Origin: Deltaproteobacteria bacterium
GTDB lineage: Bacteria > Myxococcota_A > UBA9042 > PHBI01
Direction: 5' to 3'
Assembly: GCA_011526585.1 (NCBI GenBank)
Contig: WYBB01000113.1
Coordinates: forward strand, 1 to 64,000
Length of the DNA: 64,000 nt
The notes under the pieces are model-generated. The model was not told the DNA's origin. It did no database searches and saw nothing but the letters and a program-made list of their open reading frames with translations. Below, piece after piece: positions 62,301 through 64,000 of the stretch. Each line of letters opens with the position of its first letter. Within the stretch, counting starts at the first letter, position 1. Both the position numbers and the translations under genes were made by a program.

Positions 62301-63151
62301 GCACCGCGGACGGGGGACGCCATGACCTCGGCCAGCGCGGCGTCCAGCTCCGCCACGCTCTGCCAGCGGTCCTCGCGCGCCTTGGCCAGCGCGCGCTCGA
62401 CGATCGCCACCAGCGCCGGCGGCACGTGCGGAGCCAGCACCGCGAGCGGGATGGGCTCCTCCTTGCGGATCGCCACCAGCGTCGCGAACATCGTGTCGCG
62501 CCCGAACGCGAGCCGAGCGCACAACATCTCATAGAGGATGGCGCCGAGCGCCCAGACGTCGGTGCGCGCGTCGAGGTCGCGCAGCGCCCGCGCCTGCTCG
62601 GGTGAGAGGTAGGCCGGCGTGCCCATGATCGTCGCCGCTTGCGTGACGCGCGTGTGGCGCGCGGTCGCCAGCGCGACTCCGAAGTCGAGGATCTTGAGGT
62701 CACCCTCGCGCGTCAGGAAGAGATTGGCGGGCTTCAGGTCGCGGTGGATCACGCCGTTGGCGTGGGCGGCCGCGAGCCCGGCGCACGCCTGGCGCAACAG
62801 GCGCACGGCCTCGGCGGGTTGGAGCGGCCCGCTCTCGAGGCGCTTCTCGAGGCTCTGCCCTTCGAGGAGCTCGAACACGATGTAGGGGCGATCGGCCTCG
62901 ACACCCGCGTCGAGCACGCGCACGACGTTGGGGTGCTCGACGTGGATCTGCGCCTCGCGTCGGAAACGCTCGCGCAGCTCGGGATCGTCGAGGTGGGCGT
63001 GCAGGAGCTTGACGGCCACGCGCCGGCCGCCGCCATCCACCGCGCGGTATACGACGCCGCTTGCGCCGCTGCCGATCTCGCTCTCGAAACGGAACGGGCC
63101 GACCCCGGTCGCGATGGACTTGTCCTCCCTCAATTCCCCCCTCGCTTCCAC
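59327..63151 (-). CDS. Ser/Thr protein kinase with AAA ATPase and TPR region
   Basis: A 1274-aa signalling protein of the PknB-STAND type common in Myxococcota. Residues 15-280 are a Hanks kinase with IGSGASGVVY, VAVKLL, IHRDLKPANLF, DFGVA and GTPAYLSPEQA. Residues 290-460 resemble a decayed cyclase-like or adaptor segment. An ATPase follows with Walker A HGPPGIGKTR and Walker B-like LVVIIEELQWAD. The C-terminal 500 residues are Ala-rich TPR repeats. The GTG at 63151 opens the frame, but a TTG at 63133 has the better AGGGGGG site. It lies 24 bp after a histidine kinase gene. Confidence 0.9.
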   Translation of the reverse strand: MEARGELREDKSIATGVGPFRFESEIGSGASGVVYRAVDGGGRRVAVKLLHAHLDDPELRERFRREAQIHVEHPNVVRVLDAGVEADRPYIVFELLEGQSLEKRLESGPLQPAEAVRLLRQACAGLAAAHANGVIHRDLKPANLFLTREGDLKILDFGVALATARHTRVTQAATIMGTPAYLSPEQARALRDLDARTDVWALGAILYEMLCARLAFGRDTMFATLVAIRKEEPIPLAVLAPHVPPALVAIVERALAKAREDRWQSVAELDAALAEVMASPVRGASTGDGDVAERAEARVLAVLLATGVSDAPELRRLVEAQGGVLHILRGARALGIFGRDAWVGDEVSRAVRAALDARASAEFMAVSSGQATLVGSRIAGALIDAVERGCAAGLQGLAIDDASARDIADGLSLRPHGDGISEVRARRLPTRFISTPRLMGISEVVGRERELESIRQGLERVMRQGRAATVILHGPPGIGKTRLCQHAEQLARVMAEACDVTSVRAEWHQRAAPLALIKNLVRERLRPFVSGGRSFGELTPDERRATIGDLVRATATPIIDADACRDALCRLLGVDARDATPHTTMRRASSEVHQSIRAAVLDHLGSVLTRRALVVIIEELQWADALSLDLLSEIRLRNTHKPLFLMLTGRQLTANHGELFGAAPQQLDGLAPGEVARLVQQTIGHRLPEPMVRQLTQQTAGNPLFVEQIARALDEQRDAVASMGDLPLPLSVRAAVQSRFDQLDAEDKSLCKSAAILERAFYADELEALGHADAMPRLATLTTRGILTSHGRTDPMRGRMFRFQGQVMEEVAQGMLAPEQRRALHRRVAQHLAREDHAGELAHEEIARHFEAGAMPEEAARHYALGALSAARAGDAATVLRCAERALDLGAAPEDLCALHCARAEALGLVGRRDEQRDALEDALASAASVDERARVMGDLAAWYIEQGDHARALELARRAETQARAAGDDVALALALGRQVEVLAHAGELAEAEQLLLEAQALAATSAPAVRAQVAAWRGELAAAKGDLGERRLAAYDAVTAYAQAGDVARAASAAVGLAEVHLRFGLIAEAADELQVAIHDCRSAAHLRLEARAWALLGWALALLGRADEAHHALDEASRLSESLGDERLGLLARVHRLCVEHAHDDPHARASDGEAAAALAATLGEHALQVLALARASQAWLAAGHGARAVRAAEDALAARDAGGATDDDVEVFLALAEALDAVGEPVRSDEVRAAGLARVEALAARIDDPLWRQGFLDDGPGHRRLRLESP

Positions 63152-63175
63152 CGGCGCGCGGCGGGCGCGCGCGCC

Positions 63176-64000
63176 TCATCCGTCGAGCTCGCCGGCCCCT
63201 CTCACGGTCGAGCGCGCGATGGGGCGCGCCGATGGTACCACCAGCCGCACCTCCGTCCAGCCCGATGTGTGGCAGGTCGAGACGTCCGCGCAGTGCGTGC
63301 ACGCCGAGACGCGGCCCGGACAGATGTCCGCGTCGGTCGGAATGAAGCGGCAGCGCTCGCTCTCGAGGGAGAGGTCCCAGCCGTTGCGCTCGGCGACGGC
63401 GCGGATGCGCAGGAGATCGAGGCCCTTGCCGCCGGCGTCGAACTCGAACGGGCGCCGCGACGAGTAGCGCTCGGTCGCCTGGGTGTGGAAGAAGCCTTCG
63501 AAGACGTGCGGCAGGTTCTCGGTCGTGATCCCGATCCCGAAGTCACGGATCACGATGGCGACCGCGCCGTCGACGTCGGGCTCGCTCCTGACCTCGATGC
63601 GACCCTCGTCGGGGGTGTTCTCGATCGCGTTGCGGAGGAAGCCGGCGATGGCGCCCCGCAGCGCCTCGGGCGCGACCAGCACCGGCACGTCGGCCGCGAG
63701 CTCGCTCAGCAGCTCGATCTCGCGGTCGGCGGCCGCGGCCAGGGCCTCGTCGATCACGCCGCGCAAGAGCGTGCCGCTGTCGATGCGCGTGGGGCGATCG
63801 GAGTCGCTCGCCTCGCCGTGGCGCGCCTCGTAGATGTCGAGCATGTGTTGCTGGATGTCGATGAGGCGCTGGATGTTGCGCTCGGCGCGCGTCACCGAGC
63901 GCAGCACGCGCTCGTCGTCGCCGAGGCGCTTGGCCAGCATCTTGAGCGCGCCGGAGACGATGGCGATCGGCGTCTTGAGCTCGTGGCTGACGTGGTTGAG
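63176..64000 (-). CDS. Sensor histidine kinase, 5' part beyond window
   Basis: The frame is open to the right edge and shows the H-box LNHVSHELKTPIAIVSGALK at the edge. The dimerisation helix, then the HATPase domain with N-box GFLRNAIENTPDEG, RDFGIGITTENL and GGKGLDLLRIRAVAE follow. After the G2 box comes an inserted Cys-rich loop (CRFIPTDADICPG, CTHCADVSTCH) before the last strand TEVRLVVPSA. Sensor and membrane parts are outside the window. It is upstream of the Ser/Thr kinase on the same strand and may share an operon. Confidence 0.88.
   Translation of the reverse strand, partial: LNHVSHELKTPIAIVSGALKMLAKRLGDDERVLRSVTRAERNIQRLIDIQQHMLDIYEARHGEASDSDRPTRIDSGTLLRGVIDEALAAAADREIELLSELAADVPVLVAPEALRGAIAGFLRNAIENTPDEGRIEVRSEPDVDGAVAIVIRDFGIGITTENLPHVFEGFFHTQATERYSSRRPFEFDAGGKGLDLLRIRAVAERNGWDLSLESERCRFIPTDADICPGRVSACTHCADVSTCHTSGWTEVRLVVPSARPIARSTVRGAGELDG

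Overview
This is a high-GC (about 70%) bacterial chromosome segment whose gene content points to a myxobacterium-like member of Myxococcota. The evidence is a large set of secreted lipoproteins with Asp/Thr/Pro linkers, a Ser/Thr kinase-ATPase-TPR signalling protein, a CarD/CdnL-type domain, DUF4157 (eCIS-core) proteins, a TamA/TamB pair and almost exclusively G/C-ending codons. This assignment comes from reading the sequence only; no database search was possible. I see no rRNA, tRNA, CRISPR array or intact insertion sequence.

Layout. 1-3.9 kb (minus): a molybdenum hydroxylase operon (large, 2Fe-2S and FAD subunits, each pair overlapping by 4 nt), a possible 29-codon ORF and the first 23 codons of another gene. 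4.0-9.2 kb: a universal stress protein and a 1538-aa lipoprotein made of Ig-like repeats. 9.3-12.9 kb: two convergent genes, a DUF4157 protein and a protein without DUF4157, which share an N-terminal motif and are separated by a tandem hairpin repeat. 13-18 kb: a DUF2264 protein, then a minus-strand group of a small protein, a protein with an apparent lipoprotein signal and a CarD-like domain, and argG. 18-25.6 kb: translationally coupled TamA-like and TamB-like genes. 25.8-31.9 kb: Uma2 nuclease-fold protein, a secreted Rossmann-like protein, a secreted phospholipase D-like protein, a serine-hydrolase remnant and a lipoprotein.

31.9-35.8 kb: a divergent LysR regulator and the phenylalanine/tyrosine catabolic operon hmgA-hppD-phhA. 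35.9-39.4 kb: two lipoproteins. 39.6-43.1 kb: a PTS EIIA/PII-like fusion in an operon with two CPA2 antiporters. 43.1-45.5 kb: a gene graveyard (DoxX, DUF222-HNH, IS91-type transposase and PEGA-like remnants) interrupted by an intact VapBC module. 45.5-53.7 kb: a conserved myxobacterial-type hypothetical protein, three lipoproteins, a DoxX-like membrane protein and a secreted alpha/beta hydrolase. 53.8-56.3 kb: a second DUF4157 protein coupled to a small lipoprotein. 56.3-64 kb (minus): a partial hybrid-free histidine kinase, a Ser/Thr kinase with ATPase and TPRs, a stand-alone response regulator, a cNMP-binding histidine kinase and a patatin-like lipase.

The most interesting signal is a short motif, LRG-[AM]-S-[FY]-x-[ED]-x3-ML-[AS]-P, at residues 33-50 of three otherwise different proteins (9308-10987, 11096-12871, 53827-55602). 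Two carry the DUF4157 domain and one does not. I propose it as a sorting or loading signal for a contractile-injection or related export system whose structural genes are not in this window.
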